Origin: Fodinibius salsisoli
GTDB lineage: Bacteria; Bacteroidota; Rhodothermia; Balneolales; Balneolaceae
Assembly: GCF_026229185.1 (NCBI RefSeq)
Contig: NZ_JAGGJA010000006.1
Span: forward strand, 245,220 to 309,219
DNA length: 64,000 bases
Direction of reading: 5' to 3'
In this document: positions 9,809 to 19,094 of the stretch, piece by piece
How the letters are laid out: the number at the start of each line of letters is the position of its first letter
Numbering within the stretch: the stretch's first letter is position 1
Notes under the pieces: model-generated
Told to the model about the DNA's origin: nothing
Database searches by the model: none
The model's input: the letters and a program-made list of their open reading frames with translations, nothing else
Translations under genes and position numbers: made by a program

Positions 9809-10072
9809 ATGTTTGTAGAGCAAAAAAAACCAAAAGATTTTGACTGTGGCTATAATTTAGACCGAATGATCGCCTCTCTCCCCCGAATTGAGGATGAAGA
9901 AGAGCGGGTTGAGTATGCAGAACGTGCTGTAGGACTCATCAAGCAGAGCCATCCCAACTGGGTTGATGAAGAAGGAAATAGCGAAGAAGCCTGGAAACAT
10001 TTTTTTAACCTGGCTGAATACGATCCAACAGAATACGGTATCTACAATCCATACGAAGAGGAAGAAGAGTAA
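9809..10072 (+). CDS. Small acidic protein, possibly DUF4290-like
   Basis: 87 residues, very acidic at the C-terminus (EEEEE). The core GYNLDRMIASLPRIEDEEERVEYAERAVGLIKQSHPNW...EEAWKHFF resembles the N-terminal half of DUF4290 proteins of Bacteroidota, but it is much shorter. It is monocistronic and convergent with the GNAT gene downstream. Function unknown. The ATG at 9809 is the only plausible start. Confidence 0.7.
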   Translation: MFVEQKKPKDFDCGYNLDRMIASLPRIEDEEERVEYAERAVGLIKQSHPNWVDEEGNSEEAWKHFFNLAEYDPTEYGIYNPYEEEEE

Positions 10073-10145
10073 CAGACGGGGCTCACATTTTCAAATCAAG
10101 CTTGTCCTTGCTCAAGTATTATAAGACAGGTGGGCGTTAATACAT

Positions 10146-10742
10146 CTAATGTGCAGCCGCTATTGAGGCATTCTCGACGGCAGCTCCATATTCGCTTTTG
10201 AGAAGGCTAAAGATAAGTTTATCACAGAATGTATCTTGCTTTAGAACGTGCTTGCGCAACTGCCCCTCTTTCATAAAGCCTACCTTCTTAACTTGCTTAA
10301 TCCTATCCTTGTTAAAATCAAAAGCCGTAGTGGTGACTTTGTGCATCCCGAGCTCATTGAAACAATAGTTTAGCGTCTCCTTGATTGCTTCAAACTCATA
10401 GCCCCGGCCGATATACTCCCGAGCCCCGATCGTACAATTTACACAGCATCGGTTGTTATAATTGTCAATTGAATAAAGATCAACAATCCCAATTAGCTTA
10501 TCGTTGTTTTCAAGATGGATTTCCAATAGATCTGCCCTCCTGTTCTCCTTGCTGATTACCGATTTTATGCGTTTCAGAAACGTTTCAAATGTTTCAGGTT
10601 GGAAAGGATAATCCGAATCATAATAAGACAACTTCGGATCATTATTCCACTTGTAGTGAACCGATACATTTTGGAGGTTGAATTCTTTCAGAATAACCAT
10701 AAGCCCGAATTTTGATAAATAGCAATCATATTGCTGATCCAT
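10146..10742 (-). CDS. GNAT family N-acetyltransferase (RimJ/RimL type)
   Basis: 198 residues. An N-terminal LVILKEFNLQNVSVHYKWNNDP region is followed by the acetyl-CoA fold with IGIVDLYSID (beta4), the pyrophosphate-binding loop GAREYIGRGYEFEAI and the C-terminal HKVTTTAFDFNKDRIKQVKKVGF typical of Acetyltransf_3. It probably acetylates a protein N-terminus or an amino sugar; the substrate cannot be told. It is divergent from menF with a 167-bp AT-rich intergenic region. Confidence 0.85.
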   Translation of the reverse strand: MDQQYDCYLSKFGLMVILKEFNLQNVSVHYKWNNDPKLSYYDSDYPFQPETFETFLKRIKSVISKENRRADLLEIHLENNDKLIGIVDLYSIDNYNNRCCVNCTIGAREYIGRGYEFEAIKETLNYCFNELGMHKVTTTAFDFNKDRIKQVKKVGFMKEGQLRKHVLKQDTFCDKLIFSLLKSEYGAAVENASIAAAH

Positions 10743-10909
10743 CTCTTTATTGTATTTTTCATAACTTGACCAAAATATGCAAATGAATTTCTTCTAATAT
10801 TCATTATTAGAATGGTCAACCCACCTTTTTAAAAAAATTCATTATGGAAAATCCAATTTTCAATTTATATTGAAAGTTCTGAAAGTTACCTGCTATTGAT
10901 ACCGTTGTT

Positions 10910-12361
10910 ATGGACTTAACCTCATTATCAAAAAACCCGGAACTCCCTTTGGATCTCGATAAGAACACCATAGGGCGGCTTACACAATTTATAGAAGCCT
11001 TGTTTCAACAAGAGGATAACTCCTTCGCTACGTTTACCTTCCCCATCGATTGCCACGATCCACTGGCCGTTTTACAAAAGGGCTGGAATAGTAACACCTT
11101 TCAGTATTATTGGGAAAAACCTTCCGAAAGCTTTGCCATTGCTGCGGGCGGAGCACTTCACAAAATATCAGCCGAAGGTGCTGATCGATTTGAAGTTGTC
11201 AATAAGCAGCGTCAAACTTTTATAGATACCACCTCCACCTTTTCAGCGTCAACACATGCTTATTCCGGAATTATCTTTGTAGGTGGATTTTCATTTTTCG
11301 ACCATTTATCCGATCCTGCCTGGCATTCTTTTGAAGCGGGAACCCTTACCGTTCCTGAATGGCTTATCCTCCAAGATGATAAGTATGCCTTAACAACGCT
11401 CTCTTTTTCACTTGATCATTATTCTTCGGACGAAGATCTATTAAAAGCGGTTCTTCAACGGTTGCAGGATGTTAAGCAAAAAATTTCGGGGACTTTTTCC
11501 CAGACTGTTATGGATGCTCCTCAGTCATCTCCCCAACAATCTACCATTTTTCGCAATGGCTACCAGGACTGGGTTAATGCTGTAAACCACGCTAAAAAGG
11601 AAATACAACAAAAGTCATTCAAGAAGATTGTCCTTGCACGCCAAACTACGGTCCCCCGGAATTCGGCGGCACCCCCTACAGAAATGTTAAACCGGCTACG
11701 ACAACAATACCAAAATTGCAGCTGTTTTCTGGTACATCCGGGGCGTGGCCATAGCTTCTTAGGTGCTACACCGGAACAGTTGGCTTCTTTTCAACATGAA
11801 CTTTTGCTTACGGAGGCACTGGCCGGAAGTATTAAACGAGGCAAGACTGTTACGGAAGATGCTACTTTGGCTAATGATTTATCTATCAGTCCTAAAAACA
11901 GAAACGAACACCAGTTTGTCGTTGCAGACATTGAAGACCGATTAGCTCCTTTTACACAAACGATCCACCATAAAAAGAGCCCAGAGATCAAAAAGCTTTC
12001 GAACGTTCAACATTTGTACACGCCTATACGCGCCAGACTCTCTGAAGAAACCGACATACTGCCGGTCTTGGCACAACTGCACCCCACTCCAGCCGTTGGG
12101 GGCTATCCCTGGAAGAAAGCAGCCCCATATATCCGGCAGTTAGAAAACTTTGAGCGCGGTTGGTATGCCGGACCCGTAGGGTGGCTGAATGCCAAAGGAA
12201 GCGGTGAATTTTCAGTCGCTATCCGTAGTGGTTTGATCGGCCCCCGCAAGGCGCATTTTTTTGCGGGATGCGGTATCGTTTCTGATTCAGATCCGGAGAA
12301 GGAATGGCAAGAAACCAATCTTAAGCTAACTCCAATGATTTCTGCCCTGCAATATGACTGA
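10910..12361 (+). CDS. menF: Isochorismate synthase
   Basis: First committed step of menaquinone synthesis (chorismate to isochorismate). 483 residues. The chorismate-binding domain fills the C-terminal half, with FKKIVLARQT, ATPEQLASF, LTEALAGSIKRG, HPTPAVGGYPWKKA and GCGIVSDSDPEKEWQET containing the Mg2+-binding and catalytic residues. It overlaps the next gene, menD, by 8 bp, so the two are translationally coupled. Confidence 0.95.
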   Translation: MDLTSLSKNPELPLDLDKNTIGRLTQFIEALFQQEDNSFATFTFPIDCHDPLAVLQKGWNSNTFQYYWEKPSESFAIAAGGALHKISAEGADRFEVVNKQRQTFIDTTSTFSASTHAYSGIIFVGGFSFFDHLSDPAWHSFEAGTLTVPEWLILQDDKYALTTLSFSLDHYSSDEDLLKAVLQRLQDVKQKISGTFSQTVMDAPQSSPQQSTIFRNGYQDWVNAVNHAKKEIQQKSFKKIVLARQTTVPRNSAAPPTEMLNRLRQQYQNCSCFLVHPGRGHSFLGATPEQLASFQHELLLTEALAGSIKRGKTVTEDATLANDLSISPKNRNEHQFVVADIEDRLAPFTQTIHHKKSPEIKKLSNVQHLYTPIRARLSEETDILPVLAQLHPTPAVGGYPWKKAAPYIRQLENFERGWYAGPVGWLNAKGSGEFSVAIRSGLIGPRKAHFFAGCGIVSDSDPEKEWQETNLKLTPMISALQYD

Positions 12362-14051
12362 TCTCGACGATCGGGATACCCCCTTTTATTGGACAACCCT
12401 TTTTGTTCGCACTTTAGTTGATCATGGTGTACAACATGTGGTTATTTCTCCGGGTTCTCGTTCAACCCCATTAACTTTGGCCGCAGCTGCCCATCCAGCC
12501 TTAAAAAAGCATATTATCCTGGATGAACGATCGGCAGCCTTTACGGCCTTGGGCATTGGCAAAGCAACAGGCACACCGCCCGTATTAGTTTGTACATCCG
12601 GTACCGCCCTGGCCAATTATTATCCAGCTGTCATTGAAGCACGGCAGTCGGGCATCCCCCTGATTTTGGCTACAGCCGACCGTCCGCCGCACCTCAGAGC
12701 AACTGGGGCAAACCAAGCTATTGATCAGCTTAAAATATTTGGGGATTACCCGGTGTTTTTTCATGAAGTAGGCGAACCCCGATCGGCTCAAATTGATAGA
12801 AACAGGCTACAGATGCTTGCCCGGCAGACTATTAGCATGGCGCAAGATAAACGGGGGCCGGTGCATCTCAACTTCCCTTTTCGAAAGCCACTCGAACCTA
12901 ATCCTGCATTTGTGACTAAAATTGAGGAAGAAAATCGAGCAGATTCCCCTTCCTCGCAATATGATTCATCCAGGGCCGTTTTTCCGATTACCGATGCTAT
13001 AAAACGTGTTATTGCAAAGTCTAAGCGGCCACTTATAATTGTCGGACCAACGGCCGCCAATGACGATACGTCTACAGTAGCTGCCCTGGCGGAGAAACTC
13101 CACTGCCCTATTCTTACCGAATCGACCGTCGACAGCAAATATACTATTGAAGGCTTTGCGGGCTTTCTGCGAAATAAAAAAGTCGCTAAGCAACATCAGC
13201 CGGACCTCATCCTCCGGTTTGGTTTTCAACCAACGGCTAAGGCATTGGAGGTAGCCCTAAAGGAATGGAACTGCACGAACCACTATCATTTTGCCAGCAC
13301 CGATGACTGGCAAGATGCTACTTTTTCCGGAAGTCGCCATCTGCCCTGGCTTGGTAAGAAACTTCTACTTGAGGAAGTTTCAGCATCAACAGATACTGCA
13401 TGGCTTAATCATTGGCAACAAACAGAAGCAGCATTTGACAATCATTTTGAGCAGTCTATCGGTCAATCGAAGACGATAACCGATGGACATATTTACACCG
13501 AAATATTGCCTCAATGTAATGAGGATAAGTTTATAGCCGTCTCTAATTCATTTCCGGCCCGCGACATCCAACTCTTTGGACCAAAAGCTACCCAGTATGA
13601 TTTATTTCTGAACCGGGGAGCCAGCGGTATTGACGGCGTTACCTCCACCGCTATGGGCATCAGCCTGGCCACCCAACAACCGGGCGTTCTTTTTACCGGA
13701 GATCTCGCCTTTCTTCATGACAGTAATGCCCTGCTCAGCCAGAAGATTATTGACCAACATTTAACGATCATTGTCATCAACAATTCGGGGGGCTCCATCT
13801 TTCGGATGTTGCCTATTGAGCAGCACGATAACTATTTTAAAGAGTATTTTGAGACTCCTCAATCAGTCGACATTCAACAACTGGTTGCTGCTCACGATAT
13901 TCCTTTTCATCGAATAACAACGCTTGCTAAATTACAAAACTTTGATCTTAACAAATGGCAAGCCGATCATTCGGGCTTGTCAGTCATTGAATGCCAAACG
14001 GACGCCGATGCTTCCATGAAGTTGCGCAAGAACATCTGGGATTTTCAATAA
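12354..14051 (+). CDS. menD: SEPHCHC synthase (2-succinyl-5-enolpyruvyl-6-hydroxy-3-cyclohexene-1-carboxylate synthase)
   Basis: ThDP-dependent enzyme joining isochorismate and 2-oxoglutarate. 565 residues. The N-terminal pyrimidine-binding domain has HVVISPGSRSTPLTLA and the activating Glu region LDERSAAFTALGIGKATG. The C-terminal ThDP-binding motif is GDLAFLHDSNAL...IVINNSGGSIF. It overlaps menF by 8 bp and menH by 1 bp (TAATG). Confidence 0.97.
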   Translation: MTDLDDRDTPFYWTTLFVRTLVDHGVQHVVISPGSRSTPLTLAAAAHPALKKHIILDERSAAFTALGIGKATGTPPVLVCTSGTALANYYPAVIEARQSGIPLILATADRPPHLRATGANQAIDQLKIFGDYPVFFHEVGEPRSAQIDRNRLQMLARQTISMAQDKRGPVHLNFPFRKPLEPNPAFVTKIEEENRADSPSSQYDSSRAVFPITDAIKRVIAKSKRPLIIVGPTAANDDTSTVAALAEKLHCPILTESTVDSKYTIEGFAGFLRNKKVAKQHQPDLILRFGFQPTAKALEVALKEWNCTNHYHFASTDDWQDATFSGSRHLPWLGKKLLLEEVSASTDTAWLNHWQQTEAAFDNHFEQSIGQSKTITDGHIYTEILPQCNEDKFIAVSNSFPARDIQLFGPKATQYDLFLNRGASGIDGVTSTAMGISLATQQPGVLFTGDLAFLHDSNALLSQKIIDQHLTIIVINNSGGSIFRMLPIEQHDNYFKEYFETPQSVDIQQLVAAHDIPFHRITTLAKLQNFDLNKWQADHSGLSVIECQTDADASMKLRKNIWDFQ

Positions 14052-14875
14052 TGGAGTTAGTCGAAGTCAACAATACCAATTATGCGGTGTATGTACATCA
14101 GCAAGATGAAAACCTGCCCTGGCTGTTGATGCTGCACGGCTTTATGGGCGATCATCGGGTCTTTGAGCACCTCGTTGAGGAGCTCTTTGAATCTTGTAAT
14201 CCGGTAACGATTGACCTGCTGGGTCACGGAAAATCATCAAAACCAACTGATCCCAAACGCTATAATGAGCATAAACAGATTAATGATATCTACCGGTTAG
14301 TTCATACGCTCAACATCTTTCCGCTCTTTTTATATGGTTACAGCATGGGGGGACGATTAGCTTTGAAAACAGCTTTCTCCACACCGGAACTATTTAAAGG
14401 CCTCATTTTGGAAAGTACGACGAATGGAATTACCGATGAGCAGCAACGAAAGGAACGACGCCATACCGATGAACAGCGAGCGAAGCAAGTAGAATCAAAT
14501 TATGAAGATTTTCTATCAAAATGGGAAGAAGCAGCGCTGTTTCAGTCGCCCCTGCCTGCTGATGAAATCCTCCTGTCTAACTATCATAACATACACCTGG
14601 ATCAAGATCCACAAGCAATGGCTGCTTCGTTAAGGGGCTTTGGCACGGGATCAATGACACCCGAGACCAAGTATTCCTCTGGTTTCGATGGTCCAACGCT
14701 CCTAATGGCGGGCTCCGGAGACGAGAAATATAGGAAAATCAATGATCGACTGACGTATTTTTTTTCTGACGTTCATCTTTGCTTTATTGAAGCAGGACAT
14801 CGTATCCATCTGGATAATCCCTCAGCATTATCAAACGAAATTAACCATCATATTGATCAAAATTCATTTTTATGA
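14051..14875 (+). CDS. menH: 2-succinyl-6-hydroxy-2,4-cyclohexadiene-1-carboxylate synthase (MenH-like alpha/beta hydrolase)
   Basis: 274 residues from the ATG that overlaps the menD stop (TAATG). An upstream in-frame ATG exists inside menD, but it would add 20 residues unlike the family. The alpha/beta hydrolase fold shows the oxyanion motif [11 protein letters not shown], the nucleophile in [11 protein letters not shown], and the His in [11 protein letters not shown]. It eliminates pyruvate from SEPHCHC. The operon position between menD and menB supports this assignment over a generic hydrolase. Confidence 0.92.
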   Translation: MELVEVNNTNYAVYVHQQDENLPWLLMLHGFMGDHRVFEHLVEELFESCNPVTIDLLGHGKSSKPTDPKRYNEHKQINDIYRLVHTLNIFPLFLYGYSMGGRLALKTAFSTPELFKGLILESTTNGITDEQQRKERRHTDEQRAKQVESNYEDFLSKWEEAALFQSPLPADEILLSNYHNIHLDQDPQAMAASLRGFGTGSMTPETKYSSGFDGPTLLMAGSGDEKYRKINDRLTYFFSDVHLCFIEAGHRIHLDNPSALSNEINHHIDQNSFL

Positions 14876-15705
14876 ACTGGAAAACGGTTAAAGAATACAA
14901 CGACATTACCTTTAAGAAATCGAATGGCGTAGCGCGTATTGCCATTAACCGGCCGGAAATCCGCAACGCCTTTCGTCCCCAAACGCTGTTTGAACTCCAG
15001 GAAGCCTTTCTGAATGTGCGGGAAGATCAACAGATCGGCGTGGTGCTGCTGACCGGCGAAGGACCCTCGCCCAAAGACGGCGGCTGGGCGTTCTGCTCGG
15101 GCGGTGATCAAAACGTGCGCGGCAAGGCCGGCTATAAGGATGAAGCCGGTACGCCGCGGCTTAATGTGCTTGATCTGCAGCGCATGATCCGCTTTATGGG
15201 GAAGGTGGTCATTGCCGTAGTGCCGGGCTGGGCGGTCGGCGGCGGACACAGTCTCCACGTAGTCTGTGACCTCACCATTGCCAGTGAAGAACATGCCATC
15301 TTTAAACAAACGGATGCGGATGTCGCCAGCTTTGACGGTGGTTTTGGCTCAGCCCTGCTGGCACGGCAAGTCGGCCAGAAAAAAGCCCGAGAAATCTTCT
15401 TCCTCGGCCGAAATTATTCTGCCCAGGAAGCTTTTGAGATGGGCATGGTCAACAAAGTGGTGCCTCACGATGAGCTGAAAGAAACGGCTTACCAGTGGGC
15501 CCAGGAGATCCTGGAGAAAAGTCCGACGGCCATTCGCATGATCAAATACGCCTTTAATTTAGTAGATGACGGCATGGTGGGCCAACAGGTCTTTTCCGGC
15601 GAAGCTACGCGCCTGGCGTATATGACCGACGAAGCCACCGAAGGACGCGATGCCTTCCTGGAAAAACGAAAGCCCGACTGGGAAAAATTCCCCTGGATTG
15701 GATAG
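14872..15705 (+). CDS. menB: 1,4-dihydroxy-2-naphthoyl-CoA synthase
   Basis: Crotonase-fold ring-closing enzyme of menaquinone synthesis, 277 residues. It has the oxyanion and active-site segments [34 protein letters not shown], and [22 protein letters not shown]. It overlaps menH by 4 bp (ATGA). Its codons are visibly more GC-rich than those of menF-menH. A decayed copy of its last ~45 bp and 3' flank recurs at 18988-19070. menC, menE and menA are not in this window. Confidence 0.97.
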   Translation: MNWKTVKEYNDITFKKSNGVARIAINRPEIRNAFRPQTLFELQEAFLNVREDQQIGVVLLTGEGPSPKDGGWAFCSGGDQNVRGKAGYKDEAGTPRLNVLDLQRMIRFMGKVVIAVVPGWAVGGGHSLHVVCDLTIASEEHAIFKQTDADVASFDGGFGSALLARQVGQKKAREIFFLGRNYSAQEAFEMGMVNKVVPHDELKETAYQWAQEILEKSPTAIRMIKYAFNLVDDGMVGQQVFSGEATRLAYMTDEATEGRDAFLEKRKPDWEKFPWIG

Positions 15706-15714
15706 ATAAAACAA

Positions 15715-15747
15715 AACCCTGAAAGGGTTCAGAACCCTTGCAGGGTT
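15715..15747. repeat. Palindromic repeat / hairpin after menB
   Basis: Two inverted AACCCT/AGGGTT units (AACCCTGAAAGGGTT and AACCCTTGCAGGGTT) can form one 15-bp imperfect stem. This is a common intergenic palindrome type in Bacteroidota-group genomes. It may act as a bidirectional terminator between menB and the convergent peptidase gene. A shortened version recurs at about 19042-19065. Confidence 0.6.
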
Positions 15748-15800
15748 GAGTAGTCAACGACCTTTAGTTGTCCTTTAAATTTATACTCATATATTCTGAA

Positions 15801-17735
15801 TTAAAAAGGGTCTGGTTTATCACCCCCATTTACTTTAACCAGCATAAGCGCTACTCCAGTTTTATCACTATTTTGATTATCTGTAGCCTCTACCTTTAGT
15901 TCAATATCCTCAGTTCCGGTCATTGAAATAGAACTTCCCGTCCCAATATTAGACCAGTTGGAGCTACCTATAGGCTTTTCATACCAAACGTATGAATATG
16001 AGCCACTACCTCGTGAAGAGCTGGCCGTATATGTCTCCGTTTCTCCTGCATCAATAATGACTGGTCCTGAAATAGAGGTATATAATGGGGCAGGCTCACC
16101 CACACCCCATTCAGCAAAGGTATCCTGAATATCATATTTATTTTCTCCATTAAATGCGGCCTCATCGGCAGCTATCATGGCATCGCGGAAACCCAAGAAA
16201 TTAGGATCACCCGTGACCCGATAAAGTGCATCGTACACCAGAAAATCAACGTCACTGGCACTAATGGTATTGCGCAAATCCCATAGTATGGCTGAGAAGA
16301 ATTCTCCACCATCATGAGAATCAACATTAGGATAGTCTTGTCTATTTTGATAGTCTAAATATGAATCTATTTCTGGATTAGCCATATCTCGTTGAGCAAG
16401 AGGAGGAAATGCATAGTCCCCAATTATTGAACGCACCGTAAAACTTCCAGCCCAATAATCCGGTGCCCCTTCACTGATGGCACCTTCCTCACTAAATTCA
16501 GAACGAATACCACTTTCAATATCGAAAATAACAGCATGTCCATACTCATGATAAATAACCTTGTCTTCCTTGGCGAAATCTTCGGTTCCCAAAGGTGCAT
16601 ATGCGTCGTTGAAATAAAGATTTTGATTACTTCTGTTGAACCAGGCATTCGGGTCTAAATATCCATCATCATTAATATCCTGGATGGGCGTATGAGCGTG
16701 TGCCCTGATCTGGGTAAAGCCCAAGCTGCCATCATCAATATTCTCAATGAAGTTGTGCCTAAAATTATCAATGTGAAAATAAAGGTTAGCTTCATCAAAA
16801 TGGGTACTGCCTGTGCCATATTTAAAGGAATGAATACTGGATTGTGCCTCTGCAGAGGCATCATTTACTATATGTGCATAGGTTCCTTGCAATCGCTCGT
16901 TGCCCGTTAATCGGTAAAATAATCCTTGACCGACTGATGATAATCCCGGATGAGTCGAATAAACGTCCCCTACGCCAGTTATATTAGTAAGTTGGTTCAA
17001 TCTATAAAGAACCTGACCAGAATGTGCATCTACTATATAAAAATAATTAATGGCTGGTTGCTCCGAAAAAAGAGTCAGCTTCCAGGCCAAATAAAATTGA
17101 TCATCTTCTGGATAAACAATCAATTCAGAGGTTGTTTCTAATGCCGTTGAATTTTCGATGTTAAAATCTTCCTCTGCGGTTCTAATAGCCTGTGATTTTG
17201 TAACAGATGGACTTGTAGATACCTCAATATCCGGATAGTAAGTTCCGTTGACCATATCCACACGACCATCTTGACGCAGATGCACCTTAAATTCAGCTTC
17301 ATATACTGGGATATTCTCCACTGTTTGCTGAAAGGTAACATGCCGAACTCCTCGATGTCGTCGCATTTTTTTGTATTCCAATTTATCGATATTCGACATT
17401 CCAAATAATACTCCATACCGGCTTATAAAAGAACGAGCCGCCTGCTTGGCATCCCCGGAATAGGTCTCCTGGGTTACCCCGGAAAATATAGATGCGGCCC
17501 GGCCTGTATCTTTATCCCAACGGATCTGCCAGTCTGATCCGTTTTGCGTTGTAAATTGCTGCCATACGGCTTTTCGGATAGAATCAGCCACAATAGGTGG
17601 GGTACCAGGCGATATTTGGGCAACTTTCTCAGATCTGGATGAAGAAAGCTGGTCGCTGTTCAGGTCGCTAACCGTTGAATCGCAGGAGACCAGCAGGAAC
17701 AATAAGAGTGTATATAGTGAAATGATTCGCTTCAT
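15801..17735 (-). CDS. Secreted M36/M4-like metallopeptidase lipoprotein
   Basis: 644 residues. Lipoprotein signal with Cys18 (LFLLVSC). An FTP-like and PepSY-like propeptide (about 85-245, with DAHSGQVLYR) precedes a zinc peptidase domain. That domain has HEYGH at 396-400 and a third ligand Glu422 in ISEGAPDYWAG, the arrangement of fungalysin/thermolysin-type enzymes (MA clan). The last ~90 residues form an Ig-like domain (SGPVIIDAGETETYTASSSRGSGSYSYVW). There is no type IX sorting tail. Likely a cell-surface protein-degrading enzyme. It is convergent with menB and lies inside the segment bounded by the duplicated menB tail. Confidence 0.88.
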   Translation of the reverse strand: MKRIISLYTLLLFLLVSCDSTVSDLNSDQLSSSRSEKVAQISPGTPPIVADSIRKAVWQQFTTQNGSDWQIRWDKDTGRAASIFSGVTQETYSGDAKQAARSFISRYGVLFGMSNIDKLEYKKMRRHRGVRHVTFQQTVENIPVYEAEFKVHLRQDGRVDMVNGTYYPDIEVSTSPSVTKSQAIRTAEEDFNIENSTALETTSELIVYPEDDQFYLAWKLTLFSEQPAINYFYIVDAHSGQVLYRLNQLTNITGVGDVYSTHPGLSSVGQGLFYRLTGNERLQGTYAHIVNDASAEAQSSIHSFKYGTGSTHFDEANLYFHIDNFRHNFIENIDDGSLGFTQIRAHAHTPIQDINDDGYLDPNAWFNRSNQNLYFNDAYAPLGTEDFAKEDKVIYHEYGHAVIFDIESGIRSEFSEEGAISEGAPDYWAGSFTVRSIIGDYAFPPLAQRDMANPEIDSYLDYQNRQDYPNVDSHDGGEFFSAILWDLRNTISASDVDFLVYDALYRVTGDPNFLGFRDAMIAADEAAFNGENKYDIQDTFAEWGVGEPAPLYTSISGPVIIDAGETETYTASSSRGSGSYSYVWYEKPIGSSNWSNIGTGSSISMTGTEDIELKVEATDNQNSDKTGVALMLVKVNGGDKPDPF

Positions 17736-17923
17736 AGTATTACCTCCAATGATTTTTTGTTATATTGGAGATGTAGTATATAACCTCGGCTTTCGAGGCA
17801 ACATACATACACCATGCCTCTACAGAATTGCTCTTCTATTCTTACCGGAAATGGAGCAACTGTAGGGGCTTTCTTTTGATTTATGTTATAGGTTATGCTT
17901 CATGGGAAACATATTCTTTAAGC

Positions 17924-18889
17924 TTAATTTTCGTTAGGAATGAACCAGTCAGCACCATTGAATCTTTCATTGGAATAAATAGGTATTAATTCTTTTTCAC
18001 TCGAATTGAACACTTGTAGGGATTCTTCTCTATTTGGATTTTGATAGTTAAATACATGCAACAATATTCTTTCTTCATTTCGAATTAGTGCTAACGGGCG
18101 AAAACCTGTTTCTTTATCAGCATTGAAAGAAATTAACTGTGGTTGCTTATCAGCCAAATTTAGTTTATATAAATTATTTTCAGACCAATAAATCAATTTT
18201 TGTCCTATAGCAGACCAAAGCTGCCGGCCCGCACTTCCTGTAGTAGTTACTCTGATAATATTTTCATGCTCAAACTCTGTTAAATAAATATCTGTACCTC
18301 CTTCTTTCAAGTATTCCCGGTTTGAAACAAAAGCAATCTGCTGACCGTCAGGGCTCCAAGTGGGATGGGTATCACTGGCTGGATGATCAGTAATGGCATA
18401 AGTCTGATCTGGATCATAATCTTCCCCAGCTACTTCCACTACCATAATTTCATAATCACTACCCCCAAGTTCGCAGTTGGTGCACACTTGGTAAGCAATT
18501 TTTGTACCATCCGGGCTCCAGGCCGGGGCCGAGCCAATCAAGGCTCTAACAGATTCGCTCTGTCGTTTCTTAAGAGGACGCATATTGTTGCCATCGGCAT
18601 CCATTACATACAGATAAGGACCCAGAGTAGTAGCACCGGTATAATTTTCAAACACAATTTGTGTACCGTCAGGGCTCCAAGATGGGTTACCAGCCCCGCC
18701 CTCAGGTCCAAAATTAGTAAGCTTCCGCAGGTCCGGGCCATTGGCATTCATTGTAAAAATTTGGGAGGTGCCCCCATCATCTTTGGCGGAAAAGACAAGC
18801 TTACCGGGGATGTCCGGGTAATTCTCATTACTTTTAAACAATGAACAAGAGGTCAAAGCCAACAATAAAATTACTAATTTCTTCATCAT
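17924..18889 (-). CDS. TolB-like PD40 beta-propeller lipoprotein
   Basis: 321 residues. Signal peptide with lipobox (LLALTSC, Cys15). Repeated WD40-like PD40 blades follow: NPSWSPDGTQIVFEN, APAWSPDGTKIAYQV and HPTWSPDGQQIAFVSN, plus degenerate ones after residue 210. Such propellers resemble the TolB C-terminal domain and DUF5050/oligopeptidase propellers and usually bind proteins. It is separated by 188 bp from the peptidase gene on the same strand; the two may form one surface-protein unit. Confidence 0.85.
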   Translation of the reverse strand: MMKKLVILLLALTSCSLFKSNENYPDIPGKLVFSAKDDGGTSQIFTMNANGPDLRKLTNFGPEGGAGNPSWSPDGTQIVFENYTGATTLGPYLYVMDADGNNMRPLKKRQSESVRALIGSAPAWSPDGTKIAYQVCTNCELGGSDYEIMVVEVAGEDYDPDQTYAITDHPASDTHPTWSPDGQQIAFVSNREYLKEGGTDIYLTEFEHENIIRVTTTGSAGRQLWSAIGQKLIYWSENNLYKLNLADKQPQLISFNADKETGFRPLALIRNEERILLHVFNYQNPNREESLQVFNSSEKELIPIYSNERFNGADWFIPNEN

Positions 18890-18987
18890 CTCCAGTTTAA
18901 TAGTATTTTTGTGTTAATCTCTCTTGCCTAACTTTTGCCACTGAGATAACCCTGAAGAATTAGCCTTTAAAGCTTGCAAAAAAAAAA

Positions 18988-19070
18988 CTGGAAACGCAAG
19001 TCTGACTGGGAAGAATTCCCCTGGGTTGGATAGATAAAACAAAACCCTGAAAGGGTCTAGGTTGAGTAAC
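18988..19070 (+). pseudogene. Decayed duplicate of the menB 3' end and its downstream hairpin
   Basis: About 45 bp correspond to the last codons of menB (the remnant reads CTGGAAACGCAAG, against CTGGAAAAACGAAAG in menB) with a 2-bp deletion and several substitutions. The stop TAG is followed by TAAAACAAAACCCTGAAAGGGT, identical to the menB 3' flank, and then GGTTGAGTA. Half of the hairpin is deleted. There is no reading frame. It marks the right edge of the segment carrying the peptidase and propeller genes. Confidence 0.85.
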
Positions 19071-19094
19071 TAACTATCTGGAGCTGTTGGCTTT

